Shown: positions 15,104 through 21,944 of the stretch, one piece after another
Position numbering within the stretch: the first letter of the stretch is position 1
How the letters are laid out: every line of letters begins with the position of its first letter
NCBI GenBank assembly: GCA_003218785.1
Contig: QHOM01000031.1
Location: 1-34,216, forward strand
DNA: 34,216 nucleotides
Source of the DNA: Verrucomicrobiota bacterium
GTDB taxonomy: Bacteria; Verrucomicrobiota; Verrucomicrobiia; Chthoniobacterales; UBA10450
Reading direction: 5' to 3'
Translations under genes and position numbers: made by a program
Notes under the pieces: model-generated
The model's database searches: none
Seen by the model: only the letters and a program-made list of their open reading frames with translations
Told to the model about the DNA's origin: nothing

Positions 15104-16051
15104 ATGCCAAAGAAAGCTAAGAAAAAGCAAGTCACTCCCGAGCGCCTGATGCAATTTGGGTTCGCCTACGCGCCGCCCCTGATCATTGGAGCAGCGGCTA
15201 GCAATAAAGTTTTCGATTCGCTGGAGAGCGAACCAAAAACCGTGGAGCAAATCAGCAAAGAGACAGGGGCATCGGAGCGCGGTTTGCGCGCGATTATGAA
15301 CGCGCTCGTCGGCCTCGAACTTTTAAAGAAAGATCGGCACGAGAAATATTCGCTCACGCCCGAGAGCGCCGCCTTTCTCTTAAGCAAAAAGCCCGGCACG
15401 CTCGCCGGATTTTTCCCGATGAATATCAATCGATTGATTCCGCTGTGGCTGAAATTGGACGAAATCGTTCGCACTGGTCGCCCGGCCGAGTCGCGCAATC
15501 GGGAACAACCCGGAACCGCGTTTTTCACCGAGCTGGTCGAGAACATTATTCCAATGAGTTACGGCGGCGCGCAGTTGCTGGGCAATGCGCTGAAACTTGC
15601 GAAAGTGAAAAATGAAGTGCACGTTCTCGATCTTGCCGCCGGCTCTGGAATTTGGGGAATTGTCCTCGCGCAAAAATCGCCTCACGTGCGAGTGACCGCG
15701 ATTGATTGGGCGGGCATGATTCCAACGACAAAACGCATCACTCAAAAATACGGCGTCGGCGATCGATTTAAATTTGTTGAAGGTGATTTGTTCCGTCGGT
15801 TGCTCAAGAAAACCTTCGGCGCGCTCAAATCCGGCGGCACAATCGCAATCGCCGAATGGCTCGTGAACGACGACCGCACTGAGCCGCTACCTTCGTTGAT
15901 GTTCGCCGTGCAGATGCTCGTGAACACAGAAAAAGGCGATACTTTCAGCTTCAACGAAATCAAAACGTGGCTTGGAGAAGCCGGCTTCAAAAAAGTTCGC
16001 AAACTCGAAACGCCCGGACCATCGCCGTTAGTTCTCGCGACAAAACCTTAG
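15104..16051 (+). CDS. O-methyltransferase-like protein with winged-helix dimerisation domain; apparent internal deletion
   Basis: The 315-residue protein has an N-terminal winged-helix dimerisation part (residues 10-95: KTVEQISKETGASERGLRAI, LTPESAAFLL). A SAM-binding domain follows: VHVLDLAAGSGIWGIVLAQK (172-191), VTAIDWAGMI, then FKFVEGDLFR. In this family, known from plant and bacterial small-molecule O-methyltransferases, GDLF is normally followed by 20-30 residues forming strand 4 and a HxLHxW/E-type loop. Here GDLF runs straight into RRLLKKTFGALKSGGTIAIAEW, so strand 4 and the putative active-site loop appear to be absent, in frame, near base 15794. The rest to the C-terminus is well preserved. 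I start at ATG 15104. As written the enzyme may be inactive. Confidence 0.8.
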   Translation: MPKKAKKKQVTPERLMQFGFAYAPPLIIGAAASNKVFDSLESEPKTVEQISKETGASERGLRAIMNALVGLELLKKDRHEKYSLTPESAAFLLSKKPGTLAGFFPMNINRLIPLWLKLDEIVRTGRPAESRNREQPGTAFFTELVENIIPMSYGGAQLLGNALKLAKVKNEVHVLDLAAGSGIWGIVLAQKSPHVRVTAIDWAGMIPTTKRITQKYGVGDRFKFVEGDLFRRLLKKTFGALKSGGTIAIAEWLVNDDRTEPLPSLMFAVQMLVNTEKGDTFSFNEIKTWLGEAGFKKVRKLETPGPSPLVLATKP

Positions 16052-16120
16052 GATCAAGTGTCGATCTTTAAAGACGAATCGGCTTCTCATCAGCGAATGG
16101 AAGTGCTTTCATAGCGCCGG

Positions 16121-16606
16121 ATGAAAAAGTCGAAAAAAGTCAAAACGAAATCGCGCAGCAAGACGCGGAAGCGGTCGGCTTCAAAGAATCTGGAGCAGCG
16201 CATCCCGTATCAGAAACCTGCCCTTCGTAGCGATGCATTTGCCCGAGCGCTAACCGATGCGAAATCGTGCGCCACCAATCCCGAAAGTTTACAAGCGCTT
16301 TTCAACGAGGCAGCGAGGAAGGCAGCGACGGTCCCCAGGGAGCCGTTCAAAGACAACTGGTCCTATCTCCAAACGATGCTGCGTTTAATCCGTGCGTACC
16401 ATCGCGGCGAATACGATCAAGTTTCAAAAGACGCGCTCATGTGGATCATTGCTGCTCTCAATTATTTTGTCGACCCATTCGATTTGATTCCGAACAAAAC
16501 CCCGTTTCTCGGCTTTGTAGATGACGCTACCGTTGTCGAATTTGTAGCCGCGAGAACCCGGCAAACGCTGGATGACTTCATGACGTGGGAAACGACGGTG
16601 CGATAA
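16121..16606 (+). CDS. DUF1232 (YkvA-like) protein
   Basis: The 161-residue protein has a very basic N-terminal tail (MKKSKKVKTKSRSKTRKRSA). A helical middle and the DUF1232 core follow: ALMWIIAALNYFVDPFDLIP then FVDDATVVEFV, with the P-x-D-x-IP and DD-A signatures. Members are small, often membrane-associated proteins of unknown biochemical role. It lies 70 bases after the O-methyltransferase on the same strand and is convergent with pdhC. The Lys/Arg-rich tail could bind nucleic acid or acidic lipids; this is speculation. Confidence 0.85.
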   Translation: MKKSKKVKTKSRSKTRKRSASKNLEQRIPYQKPALRSDAFARALTDAKSCATNPESLQALFNEAARKAATVPREPFKDNWSYLQTMLRLIRAYHRGEYDQVSKDALMWIIAALNYFVDPFDLIPNKTPFLGFVDDATVVEFVAARTRQTLDDFMTWETTVR

Positions 16607-16672
16607 CGATTCCGGGAGCGCAGGGCGAGTCTGTGGTCCCCAGAATCTCAATCGCCCTACGCGACAACAGAT

Positions 16673-18049
16673 TCAGACCAGAAGCAGCGCCGGGTTTTCC
16701 AGCAGATGCCGCAGTTCTTTCAGATATTCGGCGCCGAGTGCACCGTCGATTACCCGGTGGTCACAGCTCATTGTGATCGACATGCGATGGCCGACGACGA
16801 TTTGATCGCAATCATCGACCACTGGAACTTTCGTAATCCTGCCGATCGCGAGGATGAAACCTTGCGGCGGATTGATGACCGCAGAAAAACTATCGATGCC
16901 CATACCGCCGAGATTTGAGACAGTGAACGTGCCTCCTTGAAATTCTTCCGGCTTCATTCGTTTGTTGCGCGCGCGATGTGCCAGGTCTTTCACCAGCTCG
17001 CTGATCTCGCGTATCGATTTGTTTTGCGCAGCGCGAATCACCGGTGTCAACAATCCGTCTTCAATTGCAACCGCAATGGCAAGATCGATATCGGCGTACT
17101 GCACAATCGCGTCACCGTCGAATGACGCGTTTACGCGTGAAACTTTCACCGCGGCTTGCACGGCGGCCTTCAACACAAAGTCATTGACGGTAATTTTTGC
17201 AGCGTCCGCCCCTTCTCCTGCGGATTTCAATTCCTCGCGCGCGGCTATGAGCGGCCCGGCGTCGATGTCGATGTTGAGATAAAAATGCGGAATCGGGCCG
17301 AGACTTTCGACGAGGCGTTGCGCGATGATTTTGCGCATGCTGGAAAGTTGAATACGCGCGCTTTCGCCAGCTTTGATTGAGGGTGCTGCAACTTTCGCCG
17401 CGACCGGCGTTTTTAGTGACGCAGCTGTTTTTGATTTTGCAGCGGCGCGCACATCGGTTTCAGTGACGCGACCTTCCGGACCGGTTCCCTTTACATCGGC
17501 AAGATCGACACCAAGCTCGGCCGCGATCCGGCGCGCAACCGGTGACGCTTTCACTCGGGCTTCTTCAAGTTTTTCGACCTTCGGCGCAGGCCTTTCACCA
17601 GCGACCTCCGGCTTCTTTTCATCCTTTTTCTCTTCCTTCTTTTCAGCTTTCGGCTCTTCTTTCTTCGGTTTCTCCGCCTTTTCCTCCGGCTCCTCTTTTG
17701 CCTCTTCCTTTTTGGGCTTCGCTTTCTCTTCTTCCTTCTCCTCTTCGGTTTCAGGCTTTTCCTCTTTTTCCTCCTTCGGTTTTTCCTTTTCCTCCTCTTT
17801 GGGCGCTTCCTCGCCTTCTCCGCCGATGAAAGCGATCCTCTCGCCTACCTTTACCTTGCCGCCCTCTTCAACATAAATGTCGGTAAGCGTCCCATCCTCG
17901 GGCGATTCCCATTCCATCGTCGCCTTGTCGGTCTCGATTTCGGCTAACACTTCGCCAGCCGAAACTTCGTCGCCTTTCTTTTTCTTCCACGCGACGAGAG
18001 TGCCCTCGGCCATCGTGTCACTCAGTTTCGGCATTTGAATTTCAGGCAT
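16673..18049 (-). CDS. pdhC: Pyruvate dehydrogenase E2 (dihydrolipoamide acetyltransferase)
   Basis: The 458-residue protein contains one lipoyl domain (residues 2-76; lipoylated Lys42 in EIETDKATMEWE) and an unusual linker at 79-165 made almost only of Glu, Lys, Pro and a few Ala. The peripheral-subunit-binding domain (167-200: ASPVARRIAAELGVDLADVK, GPEGRVTETDV) and the acetyltransferase core follow, ending with DHRVIDGA (catalytic His431, Asp435). It moves acetyl groups from E1 to CoA in the cytoplasmic PDH core. It is third in the pdhA-pdhB-pdhC run. The 89-base gap after pdhB is the longest between the three pdh genes and holds a hairpin. No Shine-Dalgarno site precedes ATG 18049. No E3 gene is in the window. 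Confidence 0.96.
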   Translation of the reverse strand: MPEIQMPKLSDTMAEGTLVAWKKKKGDEVSAGEVLAEIETDKATMEWESPEDGTLTDIYVEEGGKVKVGERIAFIGGEGEEAPKEEEKEKPKEEKEEKPETEEEKEEEKAKPKKEEAKEEPEEKAEKPKKEEPKAEKKEEKKDEKKPEVAGERPAPKVEKLEEARVKASPVARRIAAELGVDLADVKGTGPEGRVTETDVRAAAKSKTAASLKTPVAAKVAAPSIKAGESARIQLSSMRKIIAQRLVESLGPIPHFYLNIDIDAGPLIAAREELKSAGEGADAAKITVNDFVLKAAVQAAVKVSRVNASFDGDAIVQYADIDLAIAVAIEDGLLTPVIRAAQNKSIREISELVKDLAHRARNKRMKPEEFQGGTFTVSNLGGMGIDSFSAVINPPQGFILAIGRITKVPVVDDCDQIVVGHRMSITMSCDHRVIDGALGAEYLKELRHLLENPALLLV

Positions 18050-18076
18050 GGAGGAAAAGTTAAAAAAATTACAAGA

Positions 18077-18125
18077 GTTACAATGTTACAACAGTCTCCG
18101 TTTTGAACCTTGTAACATTTGTAAC
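18077..18125 (-). promoter_or_regulatory. Stem-loop in the pdhB-pdhC intergenic region (possible attenuator or processing site)
   Basis: Read on the minus strand, GTTACAAATGTTACAA (18125-18110), an 18-base loop and TTGTAACATTGTAAC (18091-18077) form a 15-bp stem with one bulged A. A run of seven T follows nine bases later, just before pdhC. The shape resembles a terminator with an A/T-rich stem inside an operon. It could reduce E2 relative to E1 expression, or protect or process the mRNA. It might instead be a small palindromic insertion: TTACAA recurs once more at the foot of the stem. Confidence 0.6.
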
Positions 18126-18138
18126 CCTTTTAACGTCG

Positions 18139-19122
18139 TCATGTGTAGCAAACCTGTTTCACGGCCGCGACGAGTTTATCCGCGTTCGGCAGCACGGCCT
18201 TCTCGAGACGCTCATTGTACGGCATCGGTACATCTTCTTGTGATACGCGAAAGATGGGCGCATCGAGCTCATCAAAAATGTTTTTCTGAATTCGATAGCA
18301 GACCTCTGCGCCAACGCCACAAAACGGATGATCTTGCTCGACGATCACCACGCGATGCGTTTTTGCGACTGAATCTAAAATTGCTCTCTCATCGAGCGGC
18401 TTGATCGAGCGAAGATCGACAATTTCCGCAGAAATGTCTTCCTCTTCCAGTTGAGCCGCAACTTTAAGCGCGAGCGGAACAGTCTGTGCATAACAAATAA
18501 TCGAGACATCGCTGCCTTCCCGCTTCACTTCCGCTTTGCCGAGAGGAATGAGCAGCTCTTCGTCTGGAGGCTCGACTATTCCCTTGGAGCTGTAGAGCAG
18601 TTCAGCTTCCAAAACGAGCACGGGGTTGTTGTCGCGCACCGCGGTTTTCAACAACCCTTTCGCGTCACGCGGCGTGGCCGGCGTGCAGACCTTCAACCCT
18701 GGCACGCTGGCGTAGAAGTTTTCGGTCGCGTGCGAGTGCGTTGCACCGAGTTGATGCGCCGGACCATTGGGGCCGCGGAAAGTGATCGGGACATTAAATT
18801 GCCCACCCGACATTGTGAACATGTTCGGCGCGTTATTCACGACCTGATCGAAAGCTACGAGCGAAAAGCTGAACGTCATAAATTCGATAATCGGCCGCAA
18901 GCCGACCATCGCCGCTCCAACGCCTAGACCCGCAAATCCATTCTCGCTGATGGGAGTGTCGATGATGCGTCTTGGCCCAAAGCGCTCGAGCAGACCCTGA
19001 CTTACTTTGTAGGCGCCGTGATATTCGGCAACCTCTTCGCCCATTAGGAATACGTTTGGATCGCGCTCCAACTCTTCAGCCAGCGCTTCGTTGAGTGCCT
19101 GGCGATAAGTAATTTCTCTCAC
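18139..19122 (-). CDS. pdhB: Pyruvate dehydrogenase E1 component, beta subunit
   Basis: The 327-residue protein has the transketolase pyrimidine-binding domain first: ITYRQALNEALAEEL, VFLMGEEVAEYHGAYKVSQG (with the conserved catalytic Glu), RIIDTPISENGFAGLGVGAA, FMTFSFSLVAFDQVVNNAPN. The C-terminal transketolase domain follows (DVSIICYAQTV, AEIVDLRSIKPLD, VVIVEQDHPFCGVGAEV). With the alpha subunit it forms the ThDP-dependent E1 heterotetramer that decarboxylates pyruvate and acetylates the E2 lipoyl group. Its ATG overlaps the pdhA stop codon (ATGA at 19119-19122), which fits coupled 1:1 synthesis. Confidence 0.97.
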   Translation of the reverse strand: MREITYRQALNEALAEELERDPNVFLMGEEVAEYHGAYKVSQGLLERFGPRRIIDTPISENGFAGLGVGAAMVGLRPIIEFMTFSFSLVAFDQVVNNAPNMFTMSGGQFNVPITFRGPNGPAHQLGATHSHATENFYASVPGLKVCTPATPRDAKGLLKTAVRDNNPVLVLEAELLYSSKGIVEPPDEELLIPLGKAEVKREGSDVSIICYAQTVPLALKVAAQLEEEDISAEIVDLRSIKPLDERAILDSVAKTHRVVIVEQDHPFCGVGAEVCYRIQKNIFDELDAPIFRVSQEDVPMPYNERLEKAVLPNADKLVAAVKQVCYT

Positions 19123-20105
19123 GGCTTTGCCCTGTCCGCGTAGGTAAAATCGTGCAGCTTTTCGATCAGGGCTTGAGGGCTTGCTTCGGCGAATTTTACG
19201 CTCGCAAGCACCATTTCCTTTGAGCGCTTGTCGAGCAGATCGAATTGCTCGTTTGTTAATTTCCCTTCCCGCGTGAGCTGAGCACGCAAACGCGTAATTG
19301 GATCATCGAGCCGATACTTCTCCAGTTCCAGCTTGGTGCGGTAACTTGCCGGGTCGGACATCGAGTGACCGCGGTACCGATAAGTTCGAACCTCGAGGAA
19401 CGCCGGATGGGGCTCCTTCCGAATGGAGTCCACGATTTCGGCGACTTTGTCGCGAACTTCGCGAAAGTTCATTCCATCGACAATTTCTCCGGGAATGTCG
19501 TAGCCCTCTGCGCGATCGACAATTTGCTTCAGCGATGTCGATCTTTTCACCGACGTGCCCATGGCGAAGAGGTTGTTTTCGCAAATGAAAACGATCGGCA
19601 ATTTATAAAGAGCAGCGAGATTCAGAGCTTCGTGGAAAGATCCTTGATTGATTGCACCGTCGCCGAAGAAGCAGAGTGTCACGCGATCCTCGTCCCGGTA
19701 CTTGATCGAAAAGGCCAATCCAACAGCCAATGGCACGTGGGCGCCCACAATAGCGTGACCACCGTACATGTGATTTTGCCGGTTGAAGAAGTGCATCGAG
19801 CCACCCAGCCCTCGCGAGCATCCGGTTTCTTTTCCAAAAAGCTCGGCCATGCATGCGTTTGCGCTCGTGCCGCGGGCGAGTGCGTGCGCATGATCGCGAT
19901 ATGCGGTGATGATGTAATCATCGTCACGCACAGCCGCCACCGCTCCGGCCACGATCGCTTCCTGGCCGATGTAGAGATGACAAAAGCCGCCGATCTTCTG
20001 CGCTTGATACTGTTGGCTCGCGCGTTCCTCGAAACGCCGGATTAACAGCATCAGCGAGAGCATCTCGACTTCGTCGCGCTGCTCCGCCGACTGCATGGCG
20101 GTCAT
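19119..20105 (-). CDS. pdhA: Pyruvate dehydrogenase E1 component, alpha subunit
   Basis: The 328-residue protein has the ThDP diphosphate/Mg2+ motif GDGAINQG at 148-155 with NN at 177-178. Family landmarks are RRFEERASQQYQAQKIGGF, YIGQEAIVAGA, AYRDHAHALARG, GGSMHFF and YRYRGHSMSDP (the phosphorylation-loop region). It binds ThDP and carries out the first step of pyruvate oxidation in the cytoplasm. Its start overlaps the stop of the upstream DUF6580 gene (ATGA at 20102-20105), and its stop overlaps the pdhB start. ATG 20105 and the Met three codons later are both possible starts; the overlap favours the first. Confidence 0.97.
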   Translation of the reverse strand: MTAMQSAEQRDEVEMLSLMLLIRRFEERASQQYQAQKIGGFCHLYIGQEAIVAGAVAAVRDDDYIITAYRDHAHALARGTSANACMAELFGKETGCSRGLGGSMHFFNRQNHMYGGHAIVGAHVPLAVGLAFSIKYRDEDRVTLCFFGDGAINQGSFHEALNLAALYKLPIVFICENNLFAMGTSVKRSTSLKQIVDRAEGYDIPGEIVDGMNFREVRDKVAEIVDSIRKEPHPAFLEVRTYRYRGHSMSDPASYRTKLELEKYRLDDPITRLRAQLTREGKLTNEQFDLLDKRSKEMVLASVKFAEASPQALIEKLHDFTYADRAKP

Positions 20106-20704
20106 CCCGCAGCTGCGGGACGGAACCGCGCGGCGCCGGCACGTGACCTCTCAGCGCTTCGGCCGAAGTTCATGCAGAGAACAAAGAGTATAGTGAACAG
20201 AAGATCGCTAATGAGCGAATTGCGAAAAAACATCCAGCTCGGCGTCGCGCTGTACTGAGGCAATCCCACTGTGAGCGCTTGGATGAATCCTCCCAAATTC
20301 TTCGCGTAACCAGGATCGCTCAACCAGGAAAACGCGTTCGTGATTCCGTAAAAAAATGTCGATCCAGCAATGGAAGCCGGCAAAAGCGCCTTCAGCGATG
20401 CGCGATTCTGCAAAAGAAACCCGGCGCAGCCGACCGCAGCGAGCGCGAAATAACGCATGAAAATTTGCGGGTCGAGCAGCGGCGCACCGTAACGAAAATT
20501 TATCACCGCGTCGGAAATAAAAAGCGTAATGAGAGGCACTGAGAATTTGTATCTTTTTGGAAAGTAGGCCGCACAACAGAGCGCAATCGCTGCGACCGGC
20601 GCGAAATTGGAAAGCCAGCTCGCGCCGGAGTGAATCAAGAGTCCAGTCGTAACGCGATAAGCGGCGGCCGAAAGAACAAGGAGAATAGCAGGAATCATTC
20701 GCAA
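20102..20704 (-). CDS. DUF6580-like polytopic membrane protein
   Basis: The 200-residue protein has about five hydrophobic helices: MIPAILLVLSAAAYRV, FAPVAAIALCCAAYF, FSVPLITLFISDAVIN, YFALAAVGCAGFLL and a C-terminal LISDLLFTILFVLCMNF. SNFAPVAAIALCCAAYFPKR and LPQYSATPSWMFFRNSLISD are, from memory, signatures of the DUF6580 family, which resembles substrate-binding subunits of small-molecule transporters; the function is unknown. It heads the PDH run and overlaps pdhA by ATGA, so translation is probably coupled. A thiamine or lipoate supply role would suit the context, but nothing in the sequence proves it. Confidence 0.8.
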   Translation of the reverse strand: MRMIPAILLVLSAAAYRVTTGLLIHSGASWLSNFAPVAAIALCCAAYFPKRYKFSVPLITLFISDAVINFRYGAPLLDPQIFMRYFALAAVGCAGFLLQNRASLKALLPASIAGSTFFYGITNAFSWLSDPGYAKNLGGFIQALTVGLPQYSATPSWMFFRNSLISDLLFTILFVLCMNFGRSAERSRAGAARFRPAAAG

Positions 20705-20789
20705 GAATCTATCCGTCCCGAGAGATATGCAAAGGCCATTTGCTCCGCCCCTGACAAACCGCGCGCTAAGATCAACTTCGAACCTGAAA

Positions 20790-21044
20790 CTACTTCCTTG
20801 AGGCGGCCACGAGCGCTCTGTTGAGCCGCGCTTTGCGGCGATTAGCGGCGTTTCTATGCACGATCCCGCGCTTGGCCGCCTTATCGATTGCTGAGATCAC
20901 TGCGCGGATTTGATCTGCGCTGGATGTTGCCGAGGAACGCGCTCGCTTCTGCATGCTTCGCAGACGCGTAACCACGCTGCGATTATGAAGCGATCGCTTC
21001 AATGTCTGGCGGGCGCGCTTGACGGCTGATCTCGTGTTGGCCAT
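20790..21044 (-). CDS. rpsT: 30S ribosomal protein S20
   Basis: The 84-residue, strongly basic helical protein begins MANTRSAVKRARQTLKRSLH and ends IHRNAANRRKARLNRALVAA-like, the S20 pattern (N-terminal NTKSA-R/K-KR; conserved H-x-N-x-A-x-R-x-K-S/A-R-L). It is an early-binding 16S rRNA protein of the small subunit. I chose ATG 21044; the frame is open 19 codons further, but that stretch overlaps the likely promoter. It is 85 bases upstream of the DUF6580-pdh run on the same strand. Confidence 0.95.
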   Translation of the reverse strand: MANTRSAVKRARQTLKRSLHNRSVVTRLRSMQKRARSSATSSADQIRAVISAIDKAAKRGIVHRNAANRRKARLNRALVAASRK

Positions 21045-21072
21045 TGCTTGATCGAAAACTGTGTGGGCGTGG

Positions 21073-21101
21073 ACGCTCGCGGGCGCAATCACGATTGTCA
21101 A
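21073..21101 (-). promoter_or_regulatory. Candidate sigma70-type promoter for rpsT
   Basis: On the minus strand TTGACA (21101-21096) is a perfect -35 hexamer. After a 17-base spacer comes GAGCGT (21078-21073), which keeps only the important A2 and T6 of a -10 box. It would give a leader of about 25 bases before rpsT ATG 21044. The -35 is convincing; the -10 is weak. Confidence 0.35.
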
Positions 21102-21144
21102 GAGTCACTCACAGCGGCCTGCAAATGCCACGGAGCGATTACCC

Positions 21145-21912
21145 TCAAGCACGTGGATTGTTTTGGACCATTGCCGTCCCTTTGTTTAGAACCGGCGGCG
21201 CTTTGCGAGCATGGTTTTTCAGTCGCTCTGCAGCGAGCGCTCCCGCCATTCGCATTTGCTCGACCGTGAGCGAACCGGAAGTGGATGCGGAAGCAAGCTG
21301 CTCCTGAGCCTTCGATTTTTCGACTTGCACCGTCATGGTATTACTCGACCGCGCTGGCGGCGCGTTTCGCACTTTGGGCAAACGATCGGGAATAATTTGC
21401 ACAATCGCGCCGAGCGGAACTTGAGTGTATAGGGCGGCGATGTCGCTCGATTTCATCCGGATGCAGCCGTAACTGGCGGGCCGGCCGATTGTCTTCTCTT
21501 CCGGCGTGCCATGAATGTAAATACAGCGATGAAAGGCCAGCGCGTTTTGAGCTTCCAGCCCGCGCAACCAAATGATCCGCGTAATGACCGGATCGCGGCC
21601 CGGCGCGTTTGGCGTAAGAATTTCGCCGGTGAACCGCCGATTGTGGAACACGGCGCCGACTGGTGCGTTGTCGCCGATTTTTTGGGCAACCGTGAGATAA
21701 CCAAGAGGCGTTGTCATTCGCCCCAAAAAATCACCCAGTCCGAACTTGGAAGTGGAGACTGGATAAGTTGCGACCTTGCCACCGTTTTGTAGAAGCATCA
21801 GCTTCTGATCCCGCACACTGATTATAAGACCGTTTTGAACTTGGGTTTGGGCGGCAGGCAGCGCAGGAGCGAGCGAAATAAGACCGAAAATTATAGCGAA
21901 GCGCCGAAACAT
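21145..21912 (-). CDS. L,D-transpeptidase (YkuD domain), exported
   Basis: The 255-residue protein has a signal peptide (FRRFAIIFGLISLAPALPAA, cleavage near 21). The YkuD domain spans about residues 27-175: IISVRDQKLMLLQNGGKVAT, YPVSTSKFGLGD, H134-G-T (YIHGTPEE) and the catalytic ASYGCIRM with Cys150. Enzymes of this fold make 3-3 peptidoglycan cross-links or attach proteins to the wall in the periplasm. The usual SHGCIRM has Tyr in place of His here. A Ser/Thr/Ala-rich tail of 70 residues follows the domain. It lies between rpsT and the family-2 glycosyltransferase, all leftward, with 32 bases to the upstream gene. Confidence 0.92.
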   Translation of the reverse strand: MFRRFAIIFGLISLAPALPAAQTQVQNGLIISVRDQKLMLLQNGGKVATYPVSTSKFGLGDFLGRMTTPLGYLTVAQKIGDNAPVGAVFHNRRFTGEILTPNAPGRDPVITRIIWLRGLEAQNALAFHRCIYIHGTPEEKTIGRPASYGCIRMKSSDIAALYTQVPLGAIVQIIPDRLPKVRNAPPARSSNTMTVQVEKSKAQEQLASASTSGSLTVEQMRMAGALAAERLKNHARKAPPVLNKGTAMVQNNPRA

Positions 21913-21944
21913 GCGCCCTTTCTTACTCGAAGGTCAGCGTCTTG

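Noticed and set aside
17373..17876. Plus-strand ORF of 167 codons rich in Ser and Phe
   Set aside because: It is the antisense of the Glu/Lys-rich linker of pdhC; GAG/AAG codons read backwards give Ser/Phe-type runs.
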